Of a DNA stretch of 64,000 nucleotides, positions 51,733 to 59,748 are shown one piece after another. The notes beneath the pieces were generated by a model. The model did not search any database and had not been told where the DNA came from. It was given only the letters and a program-made list of their open reading frames with translations. The translations under genes and the position numbers were made by a program. How positions within the stretch are numbered: position 1 is the first letter of the stretch; each line of letters starts with the position of its first letter. This DNA comes from CAVQBC01 sp963848415 (GTDB lineage Bacteria; Actinomycetota; Thermoleophilia; Solirubrobacterales; Solirubrobacteraceae), in assembly GCA_963848415.1 (NCBI GenBank), contig CAWKDN010000001.1, positions 3,038,001 to 3,102,000 on the forward strand, given 5' to 3'.

Positions 51733-52025
51733 TCCGGTTCGATCCGGTGCGGCACGTCGACCGCCATCACGGGGTCGAGGCCGGCCACGTCCTCCACGTG
51801 CTCGGCCGGCACCCGCGCGCGCACGGTCTGGTTGATCCACGCCTGCCCGAGCACCTCGCCGCCGGCGGCGTCGATCGCCGCGAGCACCGGCGCCGCGGAG
51901 CTGTCGAACGCCGCCCGCAGCGCGCCGGCGTCCGCGGCGGTCGCCGGTTGCAGCTCGACCACCACGTCGATCAGCTCGTCGGGCGCCTCGGCGACCCGGG
52001 CCTGCAGCGCGGGGGTGAGCTTCAC
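51729..52025 (-). CDS. Stand-alone propeptide-like protein, putative inhibitor of the adjacent S8 protease
   Basis: 98 residues: ELIDVVVELQPATAADAGAL, a helix, then WINQTVRARVPAEHVEDVAG and DVPHRIEPD to the end. It has the beta-alpha-beta-beta layout of subtilisin I9 propeptides and ends exactly where the homologous segment of the protease (to D151) ends. No catalytic domain, signal or anchor. The two stop codons overlap in a CTAG, so the genes converge rather than share an operon. The downstream VOC gene on its own strand overlaps by four bases. A free inhibitor or chaperone for the protease is the favoured reading; direct evidence is lacking. Confidence 0.75.
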   Translation of the reverse strand: MKLTPALQARVAEAPDELIDVVVELQPATAADAGALRAAFDSSAAPVLAAIDAAGGEVLGQAWINQTVRARVPAEHVEDVAGLDPVMAVDVPHRIEPD

Positions 52026-52426
52026 CGGCCGGGGCCCTCCGCCTCTGCCGGGCGCTCGGCCGCCGAGAAGACCGGGTTCTCGATGATCCCGACCACGAGG
52101 TCGCCCGGCCCGAGGACCGACGCCACGCGGATGCCGCCGCCCACCTCGCTGACCGGCTCGCGCTCCCGCGCGCCGCGGGCGAGCAGCGCCGCCAGCGCCG
52201 CCTCGGCGTCCGGGACGCCCCAGTAGGTGACCGGTCCGGCCGCGACGTCGGCGGCCGGGTTGAGCCCGAGCTCGTAGCCGGCCAGCTCGAAGCCGACGTA
52301 GAACGGCTCGTCGAAGTACGGCTCGACGCCGAGCAGGGCTGCGAAGCCAGCCTTCGCGACCTCGAGGTCGGGGGCGGGATAGATGACGGTGCGCAGGCCG
52401 AGGATGGCCGGTTGGTCAGGGGTCAT
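52022..52426 (-). CDS. VOC-family protein
   Basis: 134 residues from ATG 52426: ILGLRTVIYPAPDLEVAKAG with LLGVEPYFDEPFYVGFELAG, YELGLNP and VTYWGVPDAEAALAALLARG, then SVLGPGDLVVGIIENPVF. This is the paired beta-alpha-beta-beta-beta VOC domain of the glyoxalase/antibiotic-resistance superfamily. The metal site is weak: few His. Its start overlaps the MFS stop by 11 bases, so MFS-VOC-propeptide gene is one transcription unit controlled from the operator at 53634. Confidence 0.85.
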   Translation of the reverse strand: MTPDQPAILGLRTVIYPAPDLEVAKAGFAALLGVEPYFDEPFYVGFELAGYELGLNPAADVAAGPVTYWGVPDAEAALAALLARGAREREPVSEVGGGIRVASVLGPGDLVVGIIENPVFSAAERPAEAEGPGR

Positions 52427-53651
52427 GAGACCCGACGGTACCGGCCGTGGGCGCGTCGTCTTGGAGGTTTCGGACAAGTGCGGCGGCGAGGCCCGCGGCG
52501 GCGAACGCCGCGCCGGCGAGCGGCAGGTTCTCCAGCCCGATCAGAGGAATGAGCAGGGAGCCGAGCAGCGCGCCGCCGCCGATCCCCAGGTTGAACACCG
52601 CGACGTAGAAGCTGCTGGCCGCGTCGCCCGACGCGCCGGCGACGTGCAGCACGCGCGTCTGCAGGATCACGGCGATTCCGGCCCCGACGAAGCCCCAGAC
52701 CGCGAGGACGAGCACCGCGGGCAGGGGAGCGGGAAGCGCCAGCCACAGCGCGAGCAGCGCGCCGAGCAGGCCGGCGGCGACCAGCTTCACCGCCCGGTAG
52801 CTGTCGCGATCGGCGAGCCGGCCCGAGAGCAGCGTGCCGGCCAGGCCGGCCGCGCCGATCAGCAGCAGCAGCGCGCTGACCGTCGCCGGCGCGAGGCCGG
52901 TCACGTCCTCGAGCAGCGGCGCGACGTAGGTGAACGCGGTGAAGTGCGCCGTGACGATCAGCCCGGTCACAACGACCGTCACCCGCAGGCCGCGGTTGGC
53001 GAGCAGCCCGGGCAGCGCGTGGAGGTCGTTCTCGCCCTCGGCCGCCATCCTCGGGATCACGCGGGCCGTCAGTGCGATCAGCACTGCGCCGGCCAGCGCG
53101 AGCACCGCGAAGCCCGCCCGCCACCCGAGCTGCTGGCCCATGAGCGTGGTGGCCGGCACACCGGCGACGACGGCCAGGCTGGCGCCGGCGAAGACCGCCG
53201 CGGTCGCCCGCCCCGCGCCCGACCCGGCGAGCCGCGCCGCCAGCACGGCGATCACCGACCAGAAGATGCCGTGGGCGAGCGCGGTGAAGACGCGGGCCCC
53301 GAGCAGCACCGCGTAGGTGGGGGCGAGGGCGGCGATCGCGCTGCCCACGGTGTGCACGCCTAAGAGGCAGAGCAGCAGCCCCTTGCGCGGCAGCCGCGCC
53401 GACAGCGCGGTGAACGGCACGGCGGTGACCACCACGATCGCCGCGTAGCCCGTGACGAGCAGCCCGGCGGTGCCGATCGAGACGCCGAGGTCGGCGCTGA
53501 TCGACGGCAGCAGTCCGACCGGCAGCAGCTCGCCGGTGACGAAGATGAAGGTGCCGCACGCCAGGACGGCGATCGCCGTCCAGGCGGAACGGTCGACCTT
53601 CTGGTCCTCGGCGGCCGGCGGGGCGAGCGAGTCGGTCAAACGATCTACCAC
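52416..53651 (-). CDS. MFS transporter (DHA1-type exporter)
   Basis: 411 residues from GTG 53651, which lies within the operator. Twelve membrane segments, with AVLACGTFIFVTGELLPVGL in helix 1 and the DHA1-type signature ALSARLPRKGLLL after helix 2. The arabinose-efflux-like branch exports sugars or drugs. It diverges from the LacI regulator by 17 bp; an inverted repeat overlies both starts, so repression by LacI is very likely. The frame is open past the start, but that part is antisense to lacI. Confidence 0.88.
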   Translation of the reverse strand: MVDRLTDSLAPPAAEDQKVDRSAWTAIAVLACGTFIFVTGELLPVGLLPSISADLGVSIGTAGLLVTGYAAIVVVTAVPFTALSARLPRKGLLLCLLGVHTVGSAIAALAPTYAVLLGARVFTALAHGIFWSVIAVLAARLAGSGAGRATAAVFAGASLAVVAGVPATTLMGQQLGWRAGFAVLALAGAVLIALTARVIPRMAAEGENDLHALPGLLANRGLRVTVVVTGLIVTAHFTAFTYVAPLLEDVTGLAPATVSALLLLIGAAGLAGTLLSGRLADRDSYRAVKLVAAGLLGALLALWLALPAPLPAVLVLAVWGFVGAGIAVILQTRVLHVAGASGDAASSFYVAVFNLGIGGGALLGSLLIPLIGLENLPLAGAAFAAAGLAAALVRNLQDDAPTAGTVGSHDP

Positions 53652-53667
53652 GGTATAACGTTTGACC
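53634..53667. promoter_or_regulatory. LacI-family operator GGTCAAACG-N16-CGTTTGACC
   Basis: Perfect nine-base arms 16 bp apart (53634-53642, 53659-53667) span the start of the MFS gene and end one base before the lacI ATG. Two half-sites over a promoter element (TATAAC at 53654) fit autoregulation and repression of the exporter. Confidence 0.75.
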
Positions 53668-53668
53668 C

Positions 53669-54757
53669 ATGGGCCACGGATCGCCGCCCCGGCGGCGCGC
53701 CACGCTGGGCTCGATCGCCGAGGCGGTCGGCGTCTCGACGGCGACGGTCTCCAACGCCTACAACCGGCCACACAAGCTCTCCGCGGCGCTGCGCGAGCGC
53801 ATCCTGGCGGCCGCCGAGGAGCTCGGCTACGGCGGCCCGGACCCCGCCGCGAGCGGGCTGCGGCGCGGGCGGGCGGGGTCGCTCGGCCTGCTGCTCGGCG
53901 AGGCGCTGCCCTACGCGTTCCGCGATCCGGGGGCTATCGCCTTCCTAGCGGGCCTCGCCGAGGCGGCGGCGGCCGAGCGGGCATCGCTCCAGCTCGTCCC
54001 GGCGCTCGAGGTGGACCCCGCCGCCGACGCCGCGCTGGTCGCCGGCGCGATCGTCGACGGCCTCGTGATCTGGTCGCTGCCCGACGACCATCCACTCGTC
54101 GCCGCGGCGCTCCGGCGCGGTCTGCCGCTGGTCACCCACGGCTCTCCCGAGCTGCCCGGGATCCCGTTCGTCGGCATCGACGACCGCGCCGCCGCCCGGG
54201 CGGCCGCCGCCCACCTCGCCGGGCTCGGCCACGAGCACGTCGGCGTCATCTCCTTCCCCTTCGGCGCCGTCCGCCGCAAGGCCCGGCTCCTCCGCGCCCG
54301 CCGCCCGCCGCGCGCGGCCTACCGGCTCACGCGCGAGCGCCTGGCGGGCTACCGCGCCGCCGGCCTGCCGTGGCCGGGCGCCGGCGTCTACGAGACCGAG
54401 GTCAACGCGCGCGCGCAGGGCAGCCTGGCGGCCCACGCCCTGCTCGCTGCCTCGCCCCGCCCGACCGCGCTGCTGGCCATGAGCGACGAGCTCGCGCTCG
54501 GGGCGCTCGACGCCGCCCGCGAGCTCGGGCTCGCCGTCCCGGAGCAGCTCTCGCTCGTCGGCTGGGACGACATGCCCGCCGCCCAGGCGGCGGGCCTGAC
54601 CACGATCCACCAGTCGCTCGAGGACCAGGGCCGGACGTGCGCCCGCCTGCTGCTGTCGGCCGAGCCGCAAGCTGAGCGCCACCTCGCACCGTGGCGGCTC
54701 GTCGTTCGCGGCTCGACGGCGGCCCCTCCGTCCCAAGTCGAGGCGTCGATCCCATGA
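53669..54757 (+). CDS. LacI-family transcriptional regulator
   Basis: 362 residues from ATG 53669. The N-terminal helix-turn-helix is TLGSIAEAVGVSTATVSNAY with the hinge NRPHKLSAALRERILAAAEE. The periplasmic-binding-like core shows SLGLLLGEALPYAF, IVDGLVIWSL, FVGIDDRAAARAAAAHLAGL and LLAMSDELALGALDAAREL. No ribosome site precedes the ATG because the operator is there. The ligand is unknown; the divergent exporter, VOC protein and protease-inhibitor gene would be its regulon. Confidence 0.9.
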   Translation: MGHGSPPRRRATLGSIAEAVGVSTATVSNAYNRPHKLSAALRERILAAAEELGYGGPDPAASGLRRGRAGSLGLLLGEALPYAFRDPGAIAFLAGLAEAAAAERASLQLVPALEVDPAADAALVAGAIVDGLVIWSLPDDHPLVAAALRRGLPLVTHGSPELPGIPFVGIDDRAAARAAAAHLAGLGHEHVGVISFPFGAVRRKARLLRARRPPRAAYRLTRERLAGYRAAGLPWPGAGVYETEVNARAQGSLAAHALLAASPRPTALLAMSDELALGALDAARELGLAVPEQLSLVGWDDMPAAQAAGLTTIHQSLEDQGRTCARLLLSAEPQAERHLAPWRLVVRGSTAAPPSQVEASIP

Positions 54758-54794
54758 TCCAGCCGAGGCGCCCGCACCGTCGCGTCGCTCCGGC

Positions 54795-55454
54795 TCAGTG
54801 GTCGTGCGAGGGCAGGTCGTCGCAGAACTGGCCGGCGGACGGGGTGGGCGATTCCCTCGTCCTCGAGCGCACGAGCTCGTCCAGGTGCTTTCTGAGGTCG
54901 AAGCCCTTGGGCCAGCACGTGTGCCAGTTGACCTTCGCGCCCTCCCACGAGGCGACCGAGGCGACGCTCGCCCGGTCGAAGTGGGTGCCGCGAAGGTCCG
55001 CGCCGTCGAGGTGGGCGCCGGTGAGCACCGCGTCGGTCAGGTTTGCGCCGATGAGGTTGGCTCCCTCCAGGTGGGCGCCCTTCAGGTTCGTGCCGACGAG
55101 CGAGCTGCCCTGCAGAACCGCACCCCGAAGGCTCTGCCCGGCGAACTTCGCTCCGTTGAGGACCTTGCCGGCGAGATGCATCGAGTCCATGGCGTGGCGA
55201 CCGGGATCGAAGCCGGAGAGGTTTCCGGTGAGGGCGACGCGGAACTTGAAGTCCTCTTCCTCGGCGCGGTCATTCAGGAAGAGCTGAAGCCCGAACACCG
55301 CCAGCGTTACGGCCACGCCGGTGATGAGCGACGCGCCGAGGTTCCTCCAGGCCTCGCGACGGGTGCCGTCCTCGGCTCCCCACTTGAACAGCAGGAACAC
55401 GCCGATCAGGAACACCACGACCGCGAACGCGATGACGACGAGAATCAGGGTCAC
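54795..55454 (-). CDS. Membrane-anchored pentapeptide-repeat protein
   Basis: 219 residues. Two N-terminal membrane helices (about 2-24, ILVVIAFAVVVFLIGVFLLF, and 40-60, SLITGVAVTLAVFGLQLFL) precede a pentapeptide helix: AKFAGQSLRGAVLQGSSLVG, TNLKGAHLEGANLIGANLTD and AVLTGAHLDGADLRGTHF, about 13 coils. The tail has Cys, Trp and His residues. Such beta-helices bind proteins or mimic DNA; membrane-bound forms are common and mostly uncharacterised. It stands alone between lacI and the MFS gene. Confidence 0.85.
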   Translation of the reverse strand: MTLILVVIAFAVVVFLIGVFLLFKWGAEDGTRREAWRNLGASLITGVAVTLAVFGLQLFLNDRAEEEDFKFRVALTGNLSGFDPGRHAMDSMHLAGKVLNGAKFAGQSLRGAVLQGSSLVGTNLKGAHLEGANLIGANLTDAVLTGAHLDGADLRGTHFDRASVASVASWEGAKVNWHTCWPKGFDLRKHLDELVRSRTRESPTPSAGQFCDDLPSHDH

Positions 55455-55508
55455 GCTGCAGCCGAGGAGCCTGCGGCCCCGAGAGATACACCGACTCGAC
55501 CGCAGGCA

Positions 55509-56930
55509 TCACTCGCCCTGCAGCGCCGGGGTCGCCGTCACCGTCACCGGGTCGGGTGTCCGCGGCCGCGCGGGCAGCGCCGCCCCGCACAGCGCGCCCA
55601 CCAGCGACAGCCCGGCCGAGACGCCCATCGCGGCGACGAAGCCGTCGCTGAACGCCTGCGGCGAGGCGTAGCTCCCCGCGCCCGCGAACACCGCGACGCT
55701 GAGCGCGATCCCGAACACGCCGCCGAGCTCGCGCATCGTGCTGTTGGTGCCGGCCGCCTTGCCGATCGCTTCCGCCGGCACCGAGCCGACGACCGCGTTC
55801 TGGGCGGCGGGGAAGGTCATCGAGATGCCGGCGCCCGCGACGATCAGCGGCGCGATCATCTCCGAGTAGGCCATGCCGGAGTCGGCGACCAGCGCGACCC
55901 AGGTCATCCCGATCGCCTGCAGCAGCGGCCCCGCGAACAGGAACGGCCGCTCGCCGTAGCGGTCGACCAGCGTGCCCGCGACCGGCGCGACGAAGAACAG
56001 CGTCGCCGTCCACGGCAGCAGCTGCAGCCCGGCCTCCAGCGGACCGGAGCCGAGCCCGGTCTGCATGAACTGGGCGAGGAAGAACACGCCGCAGAACAAC
56101 GAGCCCATCGCGAAGAAGATCGCCGCGTTGCCGGCCGAGAACGCCCGCGAGCGGAAGAAGCGCATCGGCAGCATCGGCTCGCGCGCCTTCAGCTGCCAGG
56201 CGACGAAGGCGACCACCAGCAGCGCTCCGGCGACCAGCGAAGCGAGCACCTCGAAGCTGTCCCAGCCCGCGAGGTTCCCGCGCACCAGGCCCCACACGAG
56301 GCCGAACAGCCCGGCCGAGACGAGCGCCAGCCCGGGCAGGTCGAGCCCAGAGTCCGGGCCGAAGCTCTCCGGCAGCCGCGCCAGCGCGAGCGGGACCAGC
56401 ACGAGCCCGAGCGGGGCGTTGAGCCAGAAGATCCACTGCCAGGCGATGCCCTCGGTGATCGCGCCGCCGACGAGCGGGCCGCTCGCCACCGCCAGGCCCG
56501 TGAGGGCGAAGAAGATCCCGAGCGCCCAGCCGCGCCGCTCGGGCGGGAAGGCCGCGCCGACCAGCGCGAAGGCCAGCGTCATCACCAGCGCCGCGCCGGC
56601 GCCCTGCACCGCGCGCGCCGCGATCAGCCACCCGATCCCGGGCGCGAGCGCGCACGCGGCTGAAGCGAGCGCGAAGAGCGTGAGCCCGGCGGCGAACATG
56701 CGCCGGCGTCCGAAGCGGTCACCGAGGGCCGCGGCGGTCATGAGCAGCACCGCGAAGCTCAGGTTGTAGGCGTTGACGGTCCATTCGAGCTGGTCGATCG
56801 AGGCGCCCAGGTCGAGGCGGATGGTCGTCAACGCGGTGGTGACGACGAGCGTGTCGAGGGCCGCGAGGCACGACGCGGCCGAGGCGAGGACGAGCACCCA
56901 GAGGCTCGCCCGTCTGGTCGGGTAGGTCAT
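55509..56930 (-). CDS. MFS transporter (DHA2/EmrB-type, 14 helices)
   Basis: 473 residues from ATG 56930. Drug:H+ antiporter-2 features: LAALDTLVVTTALTTIRLDL in helix 1, LGDRFGRRRMFAAGLTLFAL, QGAGAALVMTLAFALVGAAF (motif C side), and GGAITEGIAWQWIFWLNAPL. Fourteen hydrophobic segments are expected. It starts 22 bp after the sigma factor gene on the same strand and is probably driven by it or regulated with it. Substrate unknown, probably a toxic organic compound. Confidence 0.9.
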   Translation of the reverse strand: MTYPTRRASLWVLVLASAASCLAALDTLVVTTALTTIRLDLGASIDQLEWTVNAYNLSFAVLLMTAAALGDRFGRRRMFAAGLTLFALASAACALAPGIGWLIAARAVQGAGAALVMTLAFALVGAAFPPERRGWALGIFFALTGLAVASGPLVGGAITEGIAWQWIFWLNAPLGLVLVPLALARLPESFGPDSGLDLPGLALVSAGLFGLVWGLVRGNLAGWDSFEVLASLVAGALLVVAFVAWQLKAREPMLPMRFFRSRAFSAGNAAIFFAMGSLFCGVFFLAQFMQTGLGSGPLEAGLQLLPWTATLFFVAPVAGTLVDRYGERPFLFAGPLLQAIGMTWVALVADSGMAYSEMIAPLIVAGAGISMTFPAAQNAVVGSVPAEAIGKAAGTNSTMRELGGVFGIALSVAVFAGAGSYASPQAFSDGFVAAMGVSAGLSLVGALCGAALPARPRTPDPVTVTATPALQGE

Positions 56931-56952
56931 GATGCTCCTAGGTCGTGGTCGG

Positions 56953-57936
56953 TCAGGCGGCGAGCGTGTGCGGCAGCCCGAAGCGCGCGAGGTCCGCGCG
57001 GGCATGGAAGGCCGTGACGGCGGTGATGCGGCTCTCGTCGTCGAGCGTGAGCACCTCGATCGCGTGCAGCCGGCCCGCGAGGTAGGAGCCGAAGGCGGGC
57101 TGGCCGTTGGCGGCGACGGGCACGAGCCGCCACTCGCGCGCGCGATCGAGCGGGTGCGCGGCGAGGAACGCCCCGACCGCCTCGCGGCCGCGGTACCAGG
57201 CCGGCCGCGGCGGCATCGCGAAGGTCGCGTCGTCGGTCAGCAGCGCGACGATCTGCTCGACGTCGTTGTCCTCCCACGCGCGCACGTAGCGACCGGCGAG
57301 CCGCTTGACGCCCGCGTCGCCGACCGCGCGCAGCGTCGCCTGCTGACTGCGCTCGGGCAGCCGCTCGTCGACCGCCTGGTGGGCGCGCTGCAGCGCGCTG
57401 TAGACCGCGGCGGGCGTCGCGTCGAGCGCGCCGGCGATCTCTGCGGGGGAGAAGCCCAGCACGTCGCGCAGCAGCAGCACGGCGCGCTGGCGCGCCGGCA
57501 GGTGCTGGAGCGCGGCGACGAAGGCGAGCTCGACGCTCTCGCGCTGCTCGTAGCGGGCCGCGGGCGAGGCGAGCCCGTCCGCCAGTGCCTCGTCCGGGTA
57601 GGGGCCGAGCCAGACCTGCTCCTCGAGCGCTTCGCCGGTCGTGGCGTGCGGGTCGTAGGGCGGTCCGTAGTCGACTGGCAGCACGCGCTTCGGGCGCCGC
57701 TCGATGACGCGCAGGCAGACGTTGGTGGCGATGCGGAACAGCCACGAGCGCAGCGAGCTGCGGCCCTCGAAGCCTGGCAGCCCGCGCCAGGCGCGCAGCA
57801 ACGTCTCCTGCAGCGCATCCTCGGCGTCGTGGGCGGAGCCGAGCATCCGGTAGCAGTGCGCCTGCAGCTCGGCACGGTGGGGAGCGACCAGGCGCTCGAA
57901 GGCGGCGTCTGGGCGGGTGGGGGCGAGGGAGCTCAT
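56953..57936 (-). CDS. RNA polymerase sigma factor with C-terminal SnoaL domain
   Basis: 327 residues. Sigma region 2 HRAELQAHCYRMLGSAHDAE with DALQETLLRAWRGLPGFEGR and SWLFRIATNVCLRVI; region 4 LQHLPARQRAVLLLRDVLGF and LDATPAAVYSALQRAHQAV. The C-terminal 120 residues are an NTF2/SnoaL domain (YVRAWEDNDVEQIVALLTDD). This is the fusion seen in the SigJ/SigG-like ECF families, where the tail replaces an anti-sigma factor as control device. A remnant of a second copy lies at 62.8 kb. Likely target: the downstream exporter. Confidence 0.9.
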   Translation of the reverse strand: MSSLAPTRPDAAFERLVAPHRAELQAHCYRMLGSAHDAEDALQETLLRAWRGLPGFEGRSSLRSWLFRIATNVCLRVIERRPKRVLPVDYGPPYDPHATTGEALEEQVWLGPYPDEALADGLASPAARYEQRESVELAFVAALQHLPARQRAVLLLRDVLGFSPAEIAGALDATPAAVYSALQRAHQAVDERLPERSQQATLRAVGDAGVKRLAGRYVRAWEDNDVEQIVALLTDDATFAMPPRPAWYRGREAVGAFLAAHPLDRAREWRLVPVAANGQPAFGSYLAGRLHAIEVLTLDDESRITAVTAFHARADLARFGLPHTLAA

Positions 57937-57981
57937 CGTAAGTGCAGACTCGCCGCGGGCCCCGGATCAATCGGTCGCGCG

Positions 57982-58374
57982 ATGGATTCGTTCCCGGAGG
58001 CGGATCTGCCCAGGAGAGTGCCGAGCCCCGTCGTCCACCTCGAGCTGCACACCGCGAACCTCGCTCGCGCCTGCGCCTTCTACGCCGAGGTGTGCGGCTG
58101 GCGCGTCGAGCGGATCGCGGGCGGTCCGCGGCCCTACCACGCGCTCGGCTGGGACGGCGCCCTGGCCGGCGGCGTGGTGGAGTGCGACACGCACCGCCCG
58201 CTGTGGCTGCCCTACGTCGAGGTGCGAGACGTCGAGGCGGCGGTCGCCCGCTCGCGCCGGTCGGGCGCGCAGGTCGTGCTCGAGCCGCGCGAGGGACCGG
58301 CGGGCTGGCGCGGCGTCGTCAGAGTCCCCGACGGCGGCGAGCTGGCGTTCTGGCGTCCGAAGCCGGCCGGCTGA
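57982..58374 (+). CDS. VOC-family protein
   Basis: 130 residues from ATG 57982. VOC fold: PSPVVHLELHTANLARACAF, YAEVCGWRVERIAGG, LPYVEVRDVEAAVARSRRSG and VPDGGELAFWRP. His and Glu at the strand positions (HLELH, GELAFW) could hold a metal. It diverges from the sigma-factor gene by 45 bp and converges on the next gene with a two-base gap. A role near the sigma/exporter pair is possible. Confidence 0.85.
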   Translation: MDSFPEADLPRRVPSPVVHLELHTANLARACAFYAEVCGWRVERIAGGPRPYHALGWDGALAGGVVECDTHRPLWLPYVEVRDVEAAVARSRRSGAQVVLEPREGPAGWRGVVRVPDGGELAFWRPKPAG

Positions 58375-58376
58375 CC

Positions 58377-58895
58377 TCAGCGGCGGGTCGCGCGCATCTC
58401 CTCGTCGAGCGTCCACGTCGCGCCGCCGTCGCGCGAGCTCTCCGATCGCCACGTGAACGAGTCCTGGGTGATGGCCGTGAAGCTCCAGCGCAGCTGCGGC
58501 TCGTCCTCGTCGCTGATGAGCTCGATGTCCTCGCCGGCGGGCCGGCCGACGAAGCGCCGCACGCGGCCGTTGACCGGCTCGACCCACGTCGAGCGCCAGG
58601 CGCCGAGGGCGCGGTCGTAGAAGCGGATCGTCGATCCGTGGAAGGCCAGCGGCGGCCGGCCCTCGCCGGGGTCGCCGCGCGCGGGCACGATCCAGACGTC
58701 CTGCACCGCACGGCCGCCGAGCACCCATCCGAAGTGCAGCTCGCCGCTCATCGCGGCGGGCCGGCCGTCGGCGTCGGCCCCGCTCCACGCCAGCCGCCAG
58801 GAGCCGACGAACTGGCCGAACAGCCGAAGCTCGTCGGCGAGCTCGGGGTGCGGGCCGTCGGCGTGGAGCGCTTCGGGGAGGCCGGGGTCCCGCAC
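58377..58895 (-). CDS. DUF1579-like lipocalin-fold protein
   Basis: 172 residues from GTG 58895, which shares one base with the stop of the DUF305 gene (TAGTG). Reads LRLFGQFVGSWRLAWSGADA, GELHFGWVLGGRAVQDVWIV, TIRFYDRALGAWRSTWVEPV and LRWSFTAITQDSFTWRSESS, a ten-strand barrel typical of DUF1579 and lipocalin-like proteins. No signal peptide. Binding of a hydrophobic ligand is plausible; unproven. Confidence 0.75.
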   Translation of the reverse strand: MRDPGLPEALHADGPHPELADELRLFGQFVGSWRLAWSGADADGRPAAMSGELHFGWVLGGRAVQDVWIVPARGDPGEGRPPLAFHGSTIRFYDRALGAWRSTWVEPVNGRVRRFVGRPAGEDIELISDEDEPQLRWSFTAITQDSFTWRSESSRDGGATWTLDEEMRATRR

Positions 58896-59693
58896 TACCC
58901 CAGGTCGCAGATCAGGGGCGTACCACCGGCGAACGCCGAGCGCGCGGCCTGCTCCTCGTCCGCCGGCGAGGTACGGGCGCGGCGGGGCGCCGAGCGGTCC
59001 GGCGTTCCTTCGAGCCTGCTGAGCAGATCCTGCATGCGGTCGATCTCGATCTCCTGGTCGGCCTGGACGTGGCGGGTGAACGCGCCGATCTCCGGCTCGG
59101 CCCCGCCGTCGCCCGACACCAGCTCGTCGACCATGGTGAGCGCGCCCCGGTGGTGGCGGGTCATGTAGCGCAGGAACAGGCGGTCGAACTCGCGGCCGTC
59201 GGCGGCCGCGAGCCGGCCGAGCGCCGCGGCGCTGACCATCCCCGGCATCAGCCCGCTGCCGGGGCCGTGGCCGTTGCGGTGATCCTCCGCGTCGGGCGGC
59301 TTCTGCTTGCGAGCGATCAACCACCGCTCCATCGTCTCGATCTCGGCCGCCTGGGAGATCTCCGTGCGCCTGGCCAGCAGCGGGATGTCCTTGCTGTTGC
59401 TGCGCTCGCGCACGAGGCTGGTCATCAACAGCGCCTGGGCGTGGTGGTGGATCATCCCCAGCATGAAGTCCACGTCCGCGCGGCGTGTGCGGCGTGGCCG
59501 GAAGCTCACCGGCCTCCTCGGCGGAGAGGCGGCGGGAGGGCTCCCCGGGCGCGCCCGCCTGCACGATGTTCGGCTCTTGCGCGTTCTTCTCCGGCGGCTC
59601 GTCGGAGCCGCCCCCGCAGCCGCAGATCAGCGCTGCGACCGCGAACGCGGGCAGTACCCAGCGCGTTCGCCGCTCGGAGTTGCCCCAGGCCAT
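58895..59693 (-). CDS. DUF305 lipoprotein, one +1 frameshift
   Basis: From ATG 59693 a signal with a lipobox, RWVLPAFAVAALICGC, then a spacer to ATPHTPR; after one extra base near 59490 it continues DVDFMLGMIHHHAQALLMTS, with EIETMERWLIARKQKPPD, YMTRHHRGALTMVDELVSGD and HVQADQEIEIDRMQDLLSR. The corrected length is 265 residues. DUF305 is a ferritin-like, His-rich helical bundle thought to bind metals such as copper on the cell surface. It is coupled to the DUF1579-like gene. Confidence 0.85.
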
Positions 59694-59748
59694 CGGCGGG
59701 GAGTAGCATCGCACACCGGTCGGGTCATTCAGCGCGAAGGGGGAAGCT

